Assembly: GCA_032249695.1 (NCBI GenBank)
Contig: JAVVHE010000001.1
Location: 62,001-126,000, forward strand
Source of the DNA: JAVVHE01 sp032249695
GTDB taxonomy: Bacteria > Pseudomonadota > Alphaproteobacteria > Sphingomonadales > Sphingomonadaceae
Reading direction: 5' to 3'
DNA: 64,000 nucleotides
The notes under the pieces are model-generated. The model was not told where the DNA came from and did no database searches. It saw only the letters and a program-made list of their open reading frames with translations. Position 1 is the first letter of the stretch; the number at the start of each line of letters is the position of its first letter. Position numbers and translations under genes: made by a program. This document shows positions 9,223 through 18,242 of the stretch, in pieces.

Positions 9223-11097
9223 TCACCCCGCCGCTTCGGCCATCTCCATCAGCTCCAGCCAGCGCTCCTCGGCGGCTGCCAGCGCGGCGCGCGTCGCGTC
9301 AAGCGCCGCGGTCAGCTCGGCGAAGCGCCTGGGGTTGCGCGCGTACAGGTCCGCGTCGGCAAGCGCCGCTTCGTGCGCGGCGATCGTGGCTTCGAGCGCG
9401 GCAATCTCGCCTGGCAGCAAGTCAAGCGCGCGCTGATCCTTGTAGCTCAGCTTGCGCCGTGCGGCTCCGCCGGAGGCGGTTCCTCCACCATGCTGCGCCC
9501 GGTCCCCCTCCTCCGCAGGGGCAGGGGCTGGGCCGGCACCGGCGGAACAGCCCTCCCCGGATCGGGGAGCTGGCCGCCGCGCCGGCGGCGGACGCCGGGG
9601 TTCGTGCCGCTTGGCTTCCCAGTCCGAATAGCCACCCGCGACCACGTCGACTCGCCCCGAACCGTCCAACCCCAGCACCAGCGTGACGGTGCGATCGAGG
9701 AAATCACGATCGTGGCTGACCAGCAGCACGGTGCCTTCATAGTCGGCGATCACCTCCTGCAGCAGGTCGAGCGTCTCCAGGTCAAGGTCGTTGGTCGGCT
9801 CATCGAGCACGAGCAGGTTCGATTCGCGCGCAAACTCGCGGGCCAGCAGCAGGCGGCTGCGCTCGCCCCCCGACAGCGTGCCGACCATCGCGTCGGCGAG
9901 CTCGGGCTCGAACAGGAACTCCTTCAGATAGCCCGCGACATGCTTCTTGACTCCGCGCACGACGATCCAGTCGCCGCCATCGGCCAGCACGTCGCGCACG
10001 CGCTTGGCTGGCTCCAGCAGGCGGCGCTGCTGGTCGATCAGGATGCCCGTGACGGTCTTGGCGATGCGCACGCTGCCTTCGTCGGGCCGGGTTTCGCCGG
10101 TCAGCAGCCGCAAGAGCGTCGTCTTGCCCGCACCATTCGCCCCGACGATGCCGATGCGGTCGCCGCGCTGCACGCGCAGCGTGAAATCGCGGATGATCGT
10201 ACGCTCCCCCGCGCCGGCTGCCGCCGGGAAGCGCTTGGTCACGTGCTCGGCGTCGATGACGGTCTTCGTCTTCGCGTCATCGGTTGCCAGCGCGAGCTTC
10301 GCGGTGCCAGCCTCGCCCAACATCGCGCGACGCTGGGCGCGCATGGCGTGCAGCCGCTCCATCCGCCCCTGGTTGCGCCGTCGCCGCGCCGTCACCCCGC
10401 GCGCCAGCCAGTGCAGCTCCTGCCGCAGCTTGGAATCGAGCTTCTCGGCCATGCGCGCTTCCTCCTCGCGCGCACGCTCCATCCACGCCTCGAATCCGCC
10501 GAACCCAACCTCGGCGCGCCGCAGGTTGCCGCGATCCAGCCACAGCGTGTTGCGCGTAAGGCGCGACAGGAACATGCGGTCGTGGCTGATCGCAATGAAG
10601 GCTCCAGTAAAGCGCTGCAGCCAGCGTTCCAGCCAGTCGATCGCTGCGACGTCGAGGTGGTTGGTCGGCTCGTCCAGCAACAGCACGTCGGGTTTCGATC
10701 CCAGCGCGCGTGCGATGGCCGCGCGCCGCCGCTCGCCGCCGCTCGCCGTCTGAGCGGGTCGGGCGAGGTCGACGCCCAATTGGTCGGCGATCGCGTCCAC
10801 CTCGTGCGGCTCGGGCGCCTCGGGCCCGGCCAGCGCGAAGTCGCGCAGCGTGGCGAACCCTTCGATTGATGGCTCCTGCGGCAGCATGATGACGCGCACG
10901 CTCGGCCGCACGGTGCGGCGGCCGCGGTCCATCTCCAGCGCGCCCGCGATTACGCGCAGCAGCGTCGTCTTGCCCGCGCCGTTGCGGCCGATCAGCGCGA
11001 GCCGGTCGCGCTCGTCGAGGCTGAGGCTCACGCCCGCAAACAGCGTCCGCCCGCCCTGCGCGAGCGTCGCGTCCTCCAACCCCAACACAATCGCCAT
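9223..11097 (-). CDS. ABC-F family ATPase (Uup-like), with a repeat-derived insert
   Basis: A cytosolic ribosome-associated ATPase with two ABC cassettes and no membrane segments. Cassette 1 has GRNGAGKTTLL near residue 36, signature SGGERRRAAIARAL and LLLDEPTNHLD; cassette 2 has GANGAGKTTLLRLL, LSGGERSRLLLAREF and LVLDEPTNDLD. The two are joined by the basic ARE/Uup-type linker, and a C-terminal coiled coil (LLPGEIAALEATIAAHE onwards) matches Uup. The ATG at 11097 gives MAIVLGLEDATL; the longer frame upstream is unlikely to be translated. Just before the coiled coil about 40 Pro/Gly/Ala-rich residues come from a GC-rich palindromic repeat inserted in frame (9476-9600). Confidence 0.93.
   Translation of the reverse strand: MAIVLGLEDATLAQGGRTLFAGVSLSLDERDRLALIGRNGAGKTTLLRVIAGALEMDRGRRTVRPSVRVIMLPQEPSIEGFATLRDFALAGPEAPEPHEVDAIADQLGVDLARPAQTASGGERRRAAIARALGSKPDVLLLDEPTNHLDVAAIDWLERWLQRFTGAFIAISHDRMFLSRLTRNTLWLDRGNLRRAEVGFGGFEAWMERAREEEARMAEKLDSKLRQELHWLARGVTARRRRNQGRMERLHAMRAQRRAMLGEAGTAKLALATDDAKTKTVIDAEHVTKRFPAAAGAGERTIIRDFTLRVQRGDRIGIVGANGAGKTTLLRLLTGETRPDEGSVRIAKTVTGILIDQQRRLLEPAKRVRDVLADGGDWIVVRGVKKHVAGYLKEFLFEPELADAMVGTLSGGERSRLLLAREFARESNLLVLDEPTNDLDLETLDLLQEVIADYEGTVLLVSHDRDFLDRTVTLVLGLDGSGRVDVVAGGYSDWEAKRHEPRRPPPARRPAPRSGEGCSAGAGPAPAPAEEGDRAQHGGGTASGGAARRKLSYKDQRALDLLPGEIAALEATIAAHEAALADADLYARNPRRFAELTAALDATRAALAAAEERWLELMEMAEAAG
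9476..9600. repeat. GC-rich palindromic repeat translated inside the ABC-F gene
   Basis: Contains CTCCACCATGCTGCGCCC, GGTCCCCCTCCTCC and the palindrome CTCCCCGGATCGGGGAG. The block ending GGTCCCCCTCC recurs at the hemW start (50574). It adds a proline-rich stretch to the ABC-F protein without breaking the frame. Boundaries are approximate. Confidence 0.6.
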
Positions 11098-11178
11098 CGA
11101 TGCTCGCCAGCCTTGCAGCGCAGCAGAGGTTAACCATAGCCGCCGCGCCATTCAGAGGGTATTCAAAGCCGCCGACTT

Positions 11179-11472
11179 ATGCGCTTTCCGATGTTCCGCC
11201 CAGCCCTTCTTGCGCTCGCGGCGCTGTGGGCGCTGCCTGCTGCCGCCCAGCGCGACATGCGGCCGCCGATCGAGGCGGCCGATGGCCAGATGCTGCCCTT
11301 TCCGCGTATTGCACAGATCGCGCGCGCAGCGGCCGGGGGCGGCTCGCTGATCGCCAGCGACTTCGATGAACGAGAGCGCGTTTATCAGCTTAAGTTCATC
11401 AGGGATGGTGTTGTGACGCTCGTCTATGTCGACGCCAAAACGGGGCGCGTCGTCGGCCTTGAAGGAGGGTGA
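11179..11472 (+). CDS. Small exported PepSY-like protein
   Basis: A 97-residue protein with an N-terminal signal peptide (FRPALLALAALWALPAAAQ) and a C-terminal PepSY-like stretch: an alpha segment (IAQIARAAAGGG) followed by strands YQLKFIRDG and VTLVYVDAKTGRVVGLE. Such periplasmic modules often sit in front of two-component genes and may sense or restrain the kinase. Its stop overlaps the start of the response regulator (GTGA), so the three genes form one operon. Role in signalling is inferred from position only. Confidence 0.82.
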   Translation: MRFPMFRPALLALAALWALPAAAQRDMRPPIEAADGQMLPFPRIAQIARAAAGGGSLIASDFDERERVYQLKFIRDGVVTLVYVDAKTGRVVGLEGG

Positions 11473-12140
11473 CCGAATTGCGTGTTTTGGTTGTTGAAGA
11501 CGAGCCTCGCCTGAACCGCCAGCTGAAGTCCACGCTGGAGGGTGCGGGCTATGCTGTCGACGTCGCCTCCGATGGCGAGGAGGGCCACTATCTCGGCTCG
11601 AACGAAAGCTATGACGCGATCCTGCTCGATCTTGGCCTGCCGGAGATCGACGGCCTGACCGTGCTCGATCGCTGGCGCAAGGAAGGCAAGACCACGCCCG
11701 TCCTGGTGCTGACCGCGCGCGACAGCTGGAGCGACAAGGTGAGCGGCCTCGACGCGGGCGCCGACGACTATCTGGCGAAGCCCTTCCAGAGCGAGGAGCT
11801 GATCGCCCGCCTGCGCGCGCTGATCCGCCGGGCTTCGGGCAACGCCTCGTCCGAGCTGACCGCCGGGCCGGTTCGCCTCGACACGCGCAGCGGCCGCGTC
11901 ACGCGCGACGGTGAGCCGGTGAAGCTGACCGCGCAAGAGTTCAAACTGCTGAGTTACCTGATGCACCACAAGGGCAAGGTCGTCAGCCGCACCGAGCTGA
12001 TCGAGCATATTTACGATCAGGACTTTGATCGCGATTCGAACACGATCGAGGTGTTCATTACGCGCATCCGCAAGAAGCTTGGTGCGGACATCATCACGAC
12101 CATGCGCGGCCTTGGCTATTCCATCGACGACCGCGCCTGA
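11469..12140 (+). CDS. OmpR-family response regulator
   Basis: A 223-residue DNA-binding response regulator. The receiver domain (residues 1-118) has the acidic pair EDE near residue 10, phospho-acceptor Asp in ILLDLGLP near 53, Thr in VLTARD and Lys in LAKPF. The C-terminal winged helix (130-223) has LTAQEFKLLSYLMHHKGKVVS and the recognition helix region NTIEVFITRIRKKLG. It starts with GTG at 11469, overlapping the PepSY stop, and its own stop lies inside the kinase start. No target site is evident. Confidence 0.95.
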   Translation: MTELRVLVVEDEPRLNRQLKSTLEGAGYAVDVASDGEEGHYLGSNESYDAILLDLGLPEIDGLTVLDRWRKEGKTTPVLVLTARDSWSDKVSGLDAGADDYLAKPFQSEELIARLRALIRRASGNASSELTAGPVRLDTRSGRVTRDGEPVKLTAQEFKLLSYLMHHKGKVVSRTELIEHIYDQDFDRDSNTIEVFITRIRKKLGADIITTMRGLGYSIDDRA

Positions 12141-13554
12141 CCTTCCCACCGGCCCGGCGCCGCCGCGATCGCTGTCGCGGCGACTCCTGCTGGTGGCGCT
12201 TATCGGAATTTCGGTGCTGCTGGGCGCGGGCGGCTTCGCGCTCGATCGCGCGCTCACCAGCTATCTCCGCGCACAGTTCGACGAGGGGCTTGGCGCGACG
12301 CTGACCGCTTTGGTCGGCAATGCCGAGGTTGGGCCCGACGGCCGCGTGCGCTTCACGCGCGCGCTGGCGGACCAGCGCTATTTCGAGCCGTATTCGGGTT
12401 TCTACTGGCAGGTGCTGACACCGGGTGACGACCCATTCCCGTCTCGATCGCTGTGGGACCGGCGGTTGGGGCCGGGCCTACCCGAACCTGCGATCGAGCC
12501 GCGGGCCTATGACTATGCCGAGGGGCCATACCGCGCCGACCCGGTTCGCGTAATGGAGCGCGATGCGGTGCTGCCGGGCAGCGGCAAGGCGTTCCGCTTC
12601 CAGGTGGCGCAATCGACACGCGCGCTTGAGGCGCAAATCGCGAAGCTGCGGCGCATCCTTGCCTGGTCGCTGGGCGGGCTGGGGCTGGGGCTGTTCCTGA
12701 TCGCGATGGGGCAGTCGAGTTTCGGCCTGAGGCCTTTGAAGCGCCTGCGCCAATCGATTGCGGCGATCCGCGGTGGCACGCTGGCGCGCGTCCCCGCCGA
12801 CGTGCCGCCCGAGGTCGTGCCGCTGGTCGACGAACTGAACGAACTCCTCGCGCACAACGCGAGCCAGGCCGAGGAAGCCCGCACCCACGCTGGCAATCTG
12901 GCGCACGCGCTGAAGACGCCGATGAGCATTTTGCTGAACGAAGCGCGGGCGGAAGACAGCGATTTCGCGCGCACGGTGGAAGCGCAGGTGGCGGTGATGC
13001 ACCGCTTCGTCGACCATCATCTGGCGCGCGCGCGCGCGGTGGGGCGGCGGGCGGCGTCGACCGCGCGCACGCCGCTGTGGCCCGCGCTCGACGCGGTGGC
13101 GCGCACGGTGGAGCGGATGCACGCCGCGCGCGAGCCGGTCATCGATCTGGCGGGCGACAAGACGCTGGAGTTCCGGGGCGAGCGGCAGGACCTCGAGGAG
13201 ATGCTGGGCAACCTGCTGGAGAACGCCGCGAAATATGGCGGGGGCCGTGTGTTTGTGACGGTTGAGAAGGCCGAGGGCGCCGCGCGGCTGCTGATCGAGG
13301 ATGACGGGCCGGGCATCCCCGCCTCGCGCCGGGCCGAGCTGTTCCAGCGCGGCGCCCGGCTGGATACCGAGAAGCCGGGCACGGGGCTTGGGCTGGCGAT
13401 CAGCCGCGACATTGCGGAAATCTATGGCGGTAGCGTCGAGCTGGGCGAGAGCGAGGACCTGGGAGGCCTGCTGGTGACGCTGACGCTCCCCATCGCCGAG
13501 CAGACCGCCGCGGCACCGTCACGCAGCGCCGCGCTGCCGCGCGCGGCGGCGTGA
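12112..13554 (+). CDS. Membrane sensor histidine kinase
   Basis: Partner kinase of the upstream regulator. A first membrane helix (LLLVALIGISVLLGAGG) and a second (ILAWSLGGLGLGLFLIAMG) bracket a periplasmic sensor of about 140 residues; a HAMP segment follows. The phospho-acceptor His is in NLAHALKTPMSILLNEA, the N box is EMLGNLLENAAKYG, and DDGPGIP and KPGTGLGLAIS are the ATP-binding G boxes. There is no ATG near the expected start; I place it at the TTG at 12112, which overlaps the regulator by 29 nt. The start is the uncertain part. Confidence 0.9.
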   Translation: MAIPSTTAPDLPTGPAPPRSLSRRLLLVALIGISVLLGAGGFALDRALTSYLRAQFDEGLGATLTALVGNAEVGPDGRVRFTRALADQRYFEPYSGFYWQVLTPGDDPFPSRSLWDRRLGPGLPEPAIEPRAYDYAEGPYRADPVRVMERDAVLPGSGKAFRFQVAQSTRALEAQIAKLRRILAWSLGGLGLGLFLIAMGQSSFGLRPLKRLRQSIAAIRGGTLARVPADVPPEVVPLVDELNELLAHNASQAEEARTHAGNLAHALKTPMSILLNEARAEDSDFARTVEAQVAVMHRFVDHHLARARAVGRRAASTARTPLWPALDAVARTVERMHAAREPVIDLAGDKTLEFRGERQDLEEMLGNLLENAAKYGGGRVFVTVEKAEGAARLLIEDDGPGIPASRRAELFQRGARLDTEKPGTGLGLAISRDIAEIYGGSVELGESEDLGGLLVTLTLPIAEQTAAAPSRSAALPRAAA

Positions 13555-13775
13555 GGGCGTGACCCGGGATAAAGCTCAAAGCCGGGACGACGGTGATGGC
13601 CGGAGTGGCGCCGGTGAGGGTCGCGAACGTCGCGCTTGCGCCTGCCCGGCACCCCGCGAACAACGCATATCCAACGTTGAATCGAGCTCCACTTCCCTTG
13701 AAACCCGGCAAGCTTTCGCCGATATTCGCCACTGAGGATGCCGATCCCGGCGTCCCGGAAGATTGAGGAAAACGC

Positions 13776-14531
13776 ATGGTCGACCGTACCGACGCTCGCA
13801 CCGGCTTCGGGTCCGTCGATGTCGCTGGCCGCAGCGGCGTCGCCTATGACGCGGGCCTGCGCGCCTATATGCTTTCGATTTACAACTACATGGCTTCAGG
13901 CGTGCTGCTGACGGGCATGATCGCGCTCGTCGTCGGCACAACCCCGGCACTGCTGAGCATCTTCTTTCATCAGAACGCTCGCGGTGGATTGTCACCGACG
14001 ATCCCGGGCTACATCGTCACCTTCGCGCCGCTGGCGATGATCCTGTTCGGCACCTTCCGCTTCGAGCGCATGTCGGTCAATGCGCTACGGCTGTTCTTCT
14101 TCGGATTTGCCGCACTGATCGGCGTTTCGATGGCGAACATCTTCTTCTATTTCACCGGTGCCTCGATCGCGCAAACTTTCTTCGTGACTGCGGGCGCGTT
14201 CGCGGGCCTGTCGCTCTACGGCTACACGACCAAGCGCGACCTTTCAGGCTTGGGCAAGTTTCTGCTGATCGGCCTGTTCGGCCTCATCCTGTCGATGCTG
14301 GCGAACATGTTCATCGGCTCGGGGCCGTTCCAGCTGGCGATCAACATGATCGGTGTGCTGATCTTTGCTGGCCTCACCGTCTATGACACTCAGATGCTGA
14401 AAAGCGTGTATTTCCAGGTCGGCACCGTAGACGGCCGCGCCAAGGCAGCGATCTGGGGCGCGCTGCAGCTCTATCTCGATTTCATCAACATGTTCCGCTT
14501 CCTGCTGAGCTTCATGGGCGACCGCCGCTAA
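13776..14531 (+). CDS. Bax inhibitor-1/YccA family membrane protein
   Basis: A 251-residue integral membrane protein with about seven hydrophobic segments in the BI-1 arrangement. After a short polar N-terminus, AYMLSIYNYMASGVLLTGMIALV is the first helix; FFVTAGAFAGLSLYGYTTKRDLSGLGKFL and the C-terminal LQLYLDFINMFRFLLSF are typical of the family. Relatives are proton-sensitive calcium-leak channels or partners of the FtsH protease; which applies here is unknown. A strong terminator follows at 14554. Confidence 0.92.
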   Translation: MVDRTDARTGFGSVDVAGRSGVAYDAGLRAYMLSIYNYMASGVLLTGMIALVVGTTPALLSIFFHQNARGGLSPTIPGYIVTFAPLAMILFGTFRFERMSVNALRLFFFGFAALIGVSMANIFFYFTGASIAQTFFVTAGAFAGLSLYGYTTKRDLSGLGKFLLIGLFGLILSMLANMFIGSGPFQLAINMIGVLIFAGLTVYDTQMLKSVYFQVGTVDGRAKAAIWGALQLYLDFINMFRFLLSFMGDRR

Positions 14532-14553
14532 GCCTTCGCAAACGGGACGGGAG

Positions 14554-14587
14554 AAAAGCCCGGCGGGGGAGACCTCGCCGGGCTTTT
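14554..14587 (+). terminator. Rho-independent terminator after the BI-1 gene
   Basis: Perfect 12-bp inverted repeat AAAAGCCCGGCG / CGCCGGGCTTTT around a 10-nt loop, ending in a T run, 23 bases after the stop codon. Confidence 0.92.
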
Positions 14588-14661
14588 CGCTGCCGCTGGG
14601 CAGTGAGTGGGGCAGGGCCGGGGCTTTCCGGCCAGCCCGCCCGGGCCTAAGCAGCCGAGCC

Positions 14662-15573
14662 ATGAGCAAGATCGCCTTTATCGGGCTGGGCGCGATGGGT
14701 TCGGGCATGGCCGCGAACCTCGTCCGCGCTGGCCACGCCGTCCGCGCTTTCGATCTCTCCGAAGCAGCCCTGGCGCGCGCCGAAGCCGCTGGAGCCGTCC
14801 GCGCCGCCTCTGCCGCAGCCGCGGTGGAGGCGGCCGACGCGGTCGTCACCATGCTTCCCGCAGGCGAGCACGTTCGCGCAATCTATGCGGAATCGGTGAT
14901 CCCGTCGGCACTGGCCGATGCGATTCTCATCGATTGCTCGACGATCGACGTCGACAGCGCGCGCGCAGTCGCTGCTTTGTGCGCTGAGCGCGCGCTCGCT
15001 TTCGTGGACGCGCCGGTCAGCGGCGGCACCGCCGCTGCCGAAAGCGGCAGCCTCACCTTCATGGTCGGCGGCGAGGCGTCCGCCTTCGCCCGCGCCGAGC
15101 CGATCCTCAGCGCGATGGGCAAGGCTGTCATCCACGCAGGACGCGCCGGGGCGGGGCAGGCGGCCAAGATCTGCAACAACATGCTGCTGGCGATCAGCAT
15201 GATCGGCACGTGCGAGGCGATCGCGCTCGCCCGCAAGCTGGGCCTCGGCGACCAGACCTTCTTCGACATCGCATCCAAGGCCAGCGGCCAGTGCTGGAGC
15301 CTCACCTCCTACTGCCCCGCCCCCGGCCCGGTCCCCGGTGCCCCATCCAACCGCGGTTTCGCGCCAGGCTTTCAGGCCGCCTTGATGCTGAAGGACCTGC
15401 GCCTCGCGCTCGAAGCGGGCCGGAGCGCAGGCCAGTCGCTTCCGCTCGGCAGCGCCGCCGGCGCGGTCTACGAACTGATGGCAACGCTGGGCCAGGGCGG
15501 CCGCGATTTCAGCGCAGTGATCGAGCTGCTGGAGGGCGTATTACCGGATCCAGCCCCGAAGCGTGTTACATAG
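14662..15573 (+). CDS. mmsB: 3-hydroxyisobutyrate dehydrogenase
   Basis: A 303-residue NAD-dependent beta-hydroxyacid dehydrogenase of valine breakdown, converting 3-hydroxyisobutyrate to methylmalonate semialdehyde. The Rossmann motif is GLGAMGSGMAANL at residues 8-20; DAPVSGGT near 117 is the substrate motif and the catalytic lysine lies in GAGQAAKICNNMLL near 171. Length matches the family. No other mms genes adjoin it, though leucine/keto-acid catabolism genes occur near the right end of the window. A weak hairpin (15718-15733) about 145 bases downstream may end its transcript. Confidence 0.9.
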   Translation: MSKIAFIGLGAMGSGMAANLVRAGHAVRAFDLSEAALARAEAAGAVRAASAAAAVEAADAVVTMLPAGEHVRAIYAESVIPSALADAILIDCSTIDVDSARAVAALCAERALAFVDAPVSGGTAAAESGSLTFMVGGEASAFARAEPILSAMGKAVIHAGRAGAGQAAKICNNMLLAISMIGTCEAIALARKLGLGDQTFFDIASKASGQCWSLTSYCPAPGPVPGAPSNRGFAPGFQAALMLKDLRLALEAGRSAGQSLPLGSAAGAVYELMATLGQGGRDFSAVIELLEGVLPDPAPKRVT

Positions 15574-15816
15574 CAAACTTCATTCGAGACTATGGGGTCA
15601 CAGATATCACCGTTCCGCGCGCGCTCGGCGGTGTGCGGTGGTGCTCTCCCCGCGAATTTTGTCCTATTCTACGATTTCGGAATACTCGGAGCGATGGGAT
15701 CTGTGTGATATGTGACGAGGGTCCTACGGCCCTTCTTTCACATTGGCGATTTTTGGAAGAATAGCCTGGCGCCTAAGCCGTTGTGTTGAGCTTGATTGCG
15801 ACGCGGTCACGGCTAA

Positions 15817-16434
15817 TCACCGTGCGATCGGTTCGCGCAGCGCCTCGTCGATCTGGCGGGCTCGGATGTAGGCGCGGCGCGTGCGCAGGCGCTCGAGATA
15901 CGGGCCAAATGGCTCGGGGTCGAGCATCTTGAACAGCACCAGCCAGTCGATCGTCGAGCCGACATAGACATCGGCCGCCGTGAACTGCTCGCCGCAGATA
16001 TACGGCCCGGGCTGCGCCACGCCGTGCAGCACGCGCTTCACCGTCTCCAGGCTGCCATAGCCCAGCATCCGCGAGGTCTCCGCCGTGCCGTCGAGCTTGC
16101 GCGCCGCATCCTGCATCGCGCCCTCCACCGGCCCAGCCGCGAAGAAAAGCCAGCGATAATAGGCATGGCGGTCGCCCGGAGGCGGCGCGAGCCCCGCCTG
16201 CGGGAAGGCATCGGCCAGATAGGCGCAGATCGCCGCGCATTCGGTGACGATGCGGTCGCCGTGCTGCAGCGCGGGCACTTTTCCCATTGGGTTGATCGCC
16301 AGATAGTCGGGCGTTTTCATCGCGAATGCATAGTCCAAGATCACTGCCTCATAGGACTCGCCCACTTCCTCCAGCATCCAACGCGCGGTGCGACCGCGGC
16401 TCATCGGGTTGGTGTAGAGTGTAAGCTCGCTCAC
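15817..16434 (-). CDS. Glutathione S-transferase family protein
   Basis: A 205-residue GST. The thioredoxin-like N-domain has LTLYTNPMSRGRTARWMLEEVG and the cis-proline/glutathione-binding motif MGKVPALQHGDRIVTECAAICAYLAD (proline in KVPAL, Glu-Cys in place of the usual Glu-Ser). The all-helical C-domain follows. It starts with GTG at 16434, overlapping by 4 nt the stop of the dienelactone hydrolase gene, so the two form an operon, perhaps for handling reactive carbonyl or lactone compounds. Substrate unknown. Confidence 0.9.
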   Translation of the reverse strand: MSELTLYTNPMSRGRTARWMLEEVGESYEAVILDYAFAMKTPDYLAINPMGKVPALQHGDRIVTECAAICAYLADAFPQAGLAPPPGDRHAYYRWLFFAAGPVEGAMQDAARKLDGTAETSRMLGYGSLETVKRVLHGVAQPGPYICGEQFTAADVYVGSTIDWLVLFKMLDPEPFGPYLERLRTRRAYIRARQIDEALREPIAR

Positions 16435-17315
16435 GCCCCGGCTCCCTTCAGATGCGCAGCGAAGAACGCCATCGTACGGTTCCATGCTTCGTCGGCGGCC
16501 GCTTTGTTATAGCGCTCGGCCGACGTATCGTTGTTGAACGCGTGGTTGACGCCTGCATAGACATGGTCCTCATAGCGCACGCCCGCCGCCTTCAGCGCAT
16601 CCAGATAGGCGGGGTAGCCAGCGTTCACCCGGTCATCCAGCCCGGCGCGCTGGAACAGCAGCGCCGACTTGATCCGGCCGACCTGCGCCAGGTTTGGCGC
16701 GGGTCCATAATAGGCGACTACGGCATCAAGGTCCGGCCCGGCGACTTCAGCCAGGCTGTTGACCAGCGCGCCGCCCCAGCAGAAGCCGACCGCGCCGACA
16801 CGGCCGTGCTCGGCCTTCGCGTGCGCGGCGAGCGCGGCTGCATCCGCTGCGGTCTCGTCGCGGTTCAATGCGCCGATCGCCTTGCGCGCCGCGTCCTCGT
16901 CGGCGGGCGTGCCGCCCGAAACGGTCAGGAAATCCGGAGCAACCACGGCGTAGCCCGCGAGCGCCACGCGGCGTGCCACATCGCGGATATGGTCGTTCAG
17001 GCCGCGATTCTCGTGGATCACGATGACGCCGGGCAGCTTGCGCATGTCGGCGGCCTTGGGCCAGGCGTGGTACGCCTTCAGCTTTCGCCCGGTGCTGAGC
17101 GTCGGCTCGTGCGTGCCCGTCGTCAGTCGCGGGTCCTCCGCCGAGATCTGCGCAGCGGCAGCGGGGCTGGCAGCGAGCGCGGGCAGCAGCGCCAATGCAG
17201 CCGCCGCGGAACCGGTGAGCGCAGTCAGCTCGTGCATAAGCCGGCGGCGATCGAGATGCACGTGGGTGAACTCGTCGTAGAGACGGACGGCTTGGCGCCG
17301 GAGCTGATCGGTCAT
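16431..17315 (-). CDS. Dienelactone hydrolase family protein, probably exported
   Basis: A 294-residue alpha/beta hydrolase. The N-terminus (LDRRRLMHELTALTGSAAAA) resembles a twin-arginine signal, suggesting periplasmic folding after export. The catalytic triad of carboxymethylenebutenolidases is visible: Cys in GFCWGG near residue 178, Asp in GLDDRVN near 230 and His in GVNHAFNND near 260, with GVIVIHENRGL as the oxyanion region. It is the first gene of a two-gene unit with the GST. Confidence 0.9.
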   Translation of the reverse strand: MTDQLRRQAVRLYDEFTHVHLDRRRLMHELTALTGSAAAALALLPALAASPAAAAQISAEDPRLTTGTHEPTLSTGRKLKAYHAWPKAADMRKLPGVIVIHENRGLNDHIRDVARRVALAGYAVVAPDFLTVSGGTPADEDAARKAIGALNRDETAADAAALAAHAKAEHGRVGAVGFCWGGALVNSLAEVAGPDLDAVVAYYGPAPNLAQVGRIKSALLFQRAGLDDRVNAGYPAYLDALKAAGVRYEDHVYAGVNHAFNNDTSAERYNKAAADEAWNRTMAFFAAHLKGAGA

Positions 17316-17623
17316 TCGCGGACCCTCTGATATGCCGGATCAAATCTAGCCCAGCGCGCGATGCAGTGTCACCACGGGGGCGTCGGGAAACTCGCGGTGC
17401 TCGAAGCGAGCAGCCGCACTGAATGACGTGGTCAGACGACCGCACGCAACGTTCTTTGGAAACGACGCTAAAACTTTGTGTCTGGACTTGCCGATTGTGC
17501 CGACGCACGGGTCAAATTTTCGATCGGAGTCAGACTAGTTACACCGCGCATTTCATCGAGTGCGATCTTCCAAGCGCACCGCGGCTGTGGCAAACATTGC
17601 GGCACAAGTGGATGGGGTTTTTT

Positions 17624-18142
17624 ATGCCCACGATGCTGTTCGCTGCGCTGCGCAAATACGCGGTATTTTCAGGCCGCGCGCGCCGGAAGGAATATTGGCA
17701 GTTCATTCTGCTGAGCGTCATTGCCGGGTTCGTGGCGGCCATCCTCGATGGAGTCACGGGGCTGAATGGGGGCGCCGGGCGGGGCGCCGGCGTATTCGGG
17801 AGCATTGAATCGCTGGCGCTGCTGATTCCGACGCTGGCAGTCGGCTGGCGCCGGATGCACGACATCAACAAACCCGGCTGGTTTTCGCTCATTCCCGCTA
17901 TCCTCGTCGTAGGGCTGGTGCTGGTGGTGTCCGCGACCGCAGGCATTGCGGCGATCGCCGTCGGCGGGTTCGGCGGAGTTCTTGGATTGGGTATCATCAG
18001 CATCGTGTTCGCGCTTCTGATCCTGGCCTCGGTCATCTGGCTGTTCGTGCTGACGGTCATGCCCGGCACCAGCGGTCCCAACGCCTACGGCCCCGACCCC
18101 AAGGGCGTCGACACCAGCCGCCTGAGCGAGGTGTTCAGCTGA
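17624..18142 (+). CDS. DUF805 membrane protein
   Basis: A 172-residue inner-membrane protein of unknown function. The hallmark is the N-terminal FAALRKYAVFSGRARRKEYWQF, followed by four hydrophobic segments, the loop WRRMHDINKPGWF between the second and third, and a short C-terminal tail with GPNAYGPDP. I start it at the ATG at 17624 (GGGG nine bases before it); ATG 17612 is equally possible. The 308 bases upstream hold no gene. Confidence 0.85.
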   Translation: MPTMLFAALRKYAVFSGRARRKEYWQFILLSVIAGFVAAILDGVTGLNGGAGRGAGVFGSIESLALLIPTLAVGWRRMHDINKPGWFSLIPAILVVGLVLVVSATAGIAAIAVGGFGGVLGLGIISIVFALLILASVIWLFVLTVMPGTSGPNAYGPDPKGVDTSRLSEVFS

Positions 18143-18242
18143 GCCGGGGTGGGGTCAGGCGCGGGATGTTGAGCGGAGGCAGCGCAGAATAACCGGCGCG
18201 CTGCCCGACAGTTGGATGTCGTGGCACCCAATGACATCCCGC

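Noticed and set aside
9551..9558. CCCTCCCC here and GGGGAGGG at 49401 as evidence against the KOPS polarity switch
   Set aside because: Both lie in GC-rich palindromic stretches that generate the motif on either strand, so they say little about selection for polarity.
15591..15707. A 38-residue frame (MGSQISPF...) after mmsB
   Set aside because: No ribosome-binding site and no similarity I know; length is within chance expectation.
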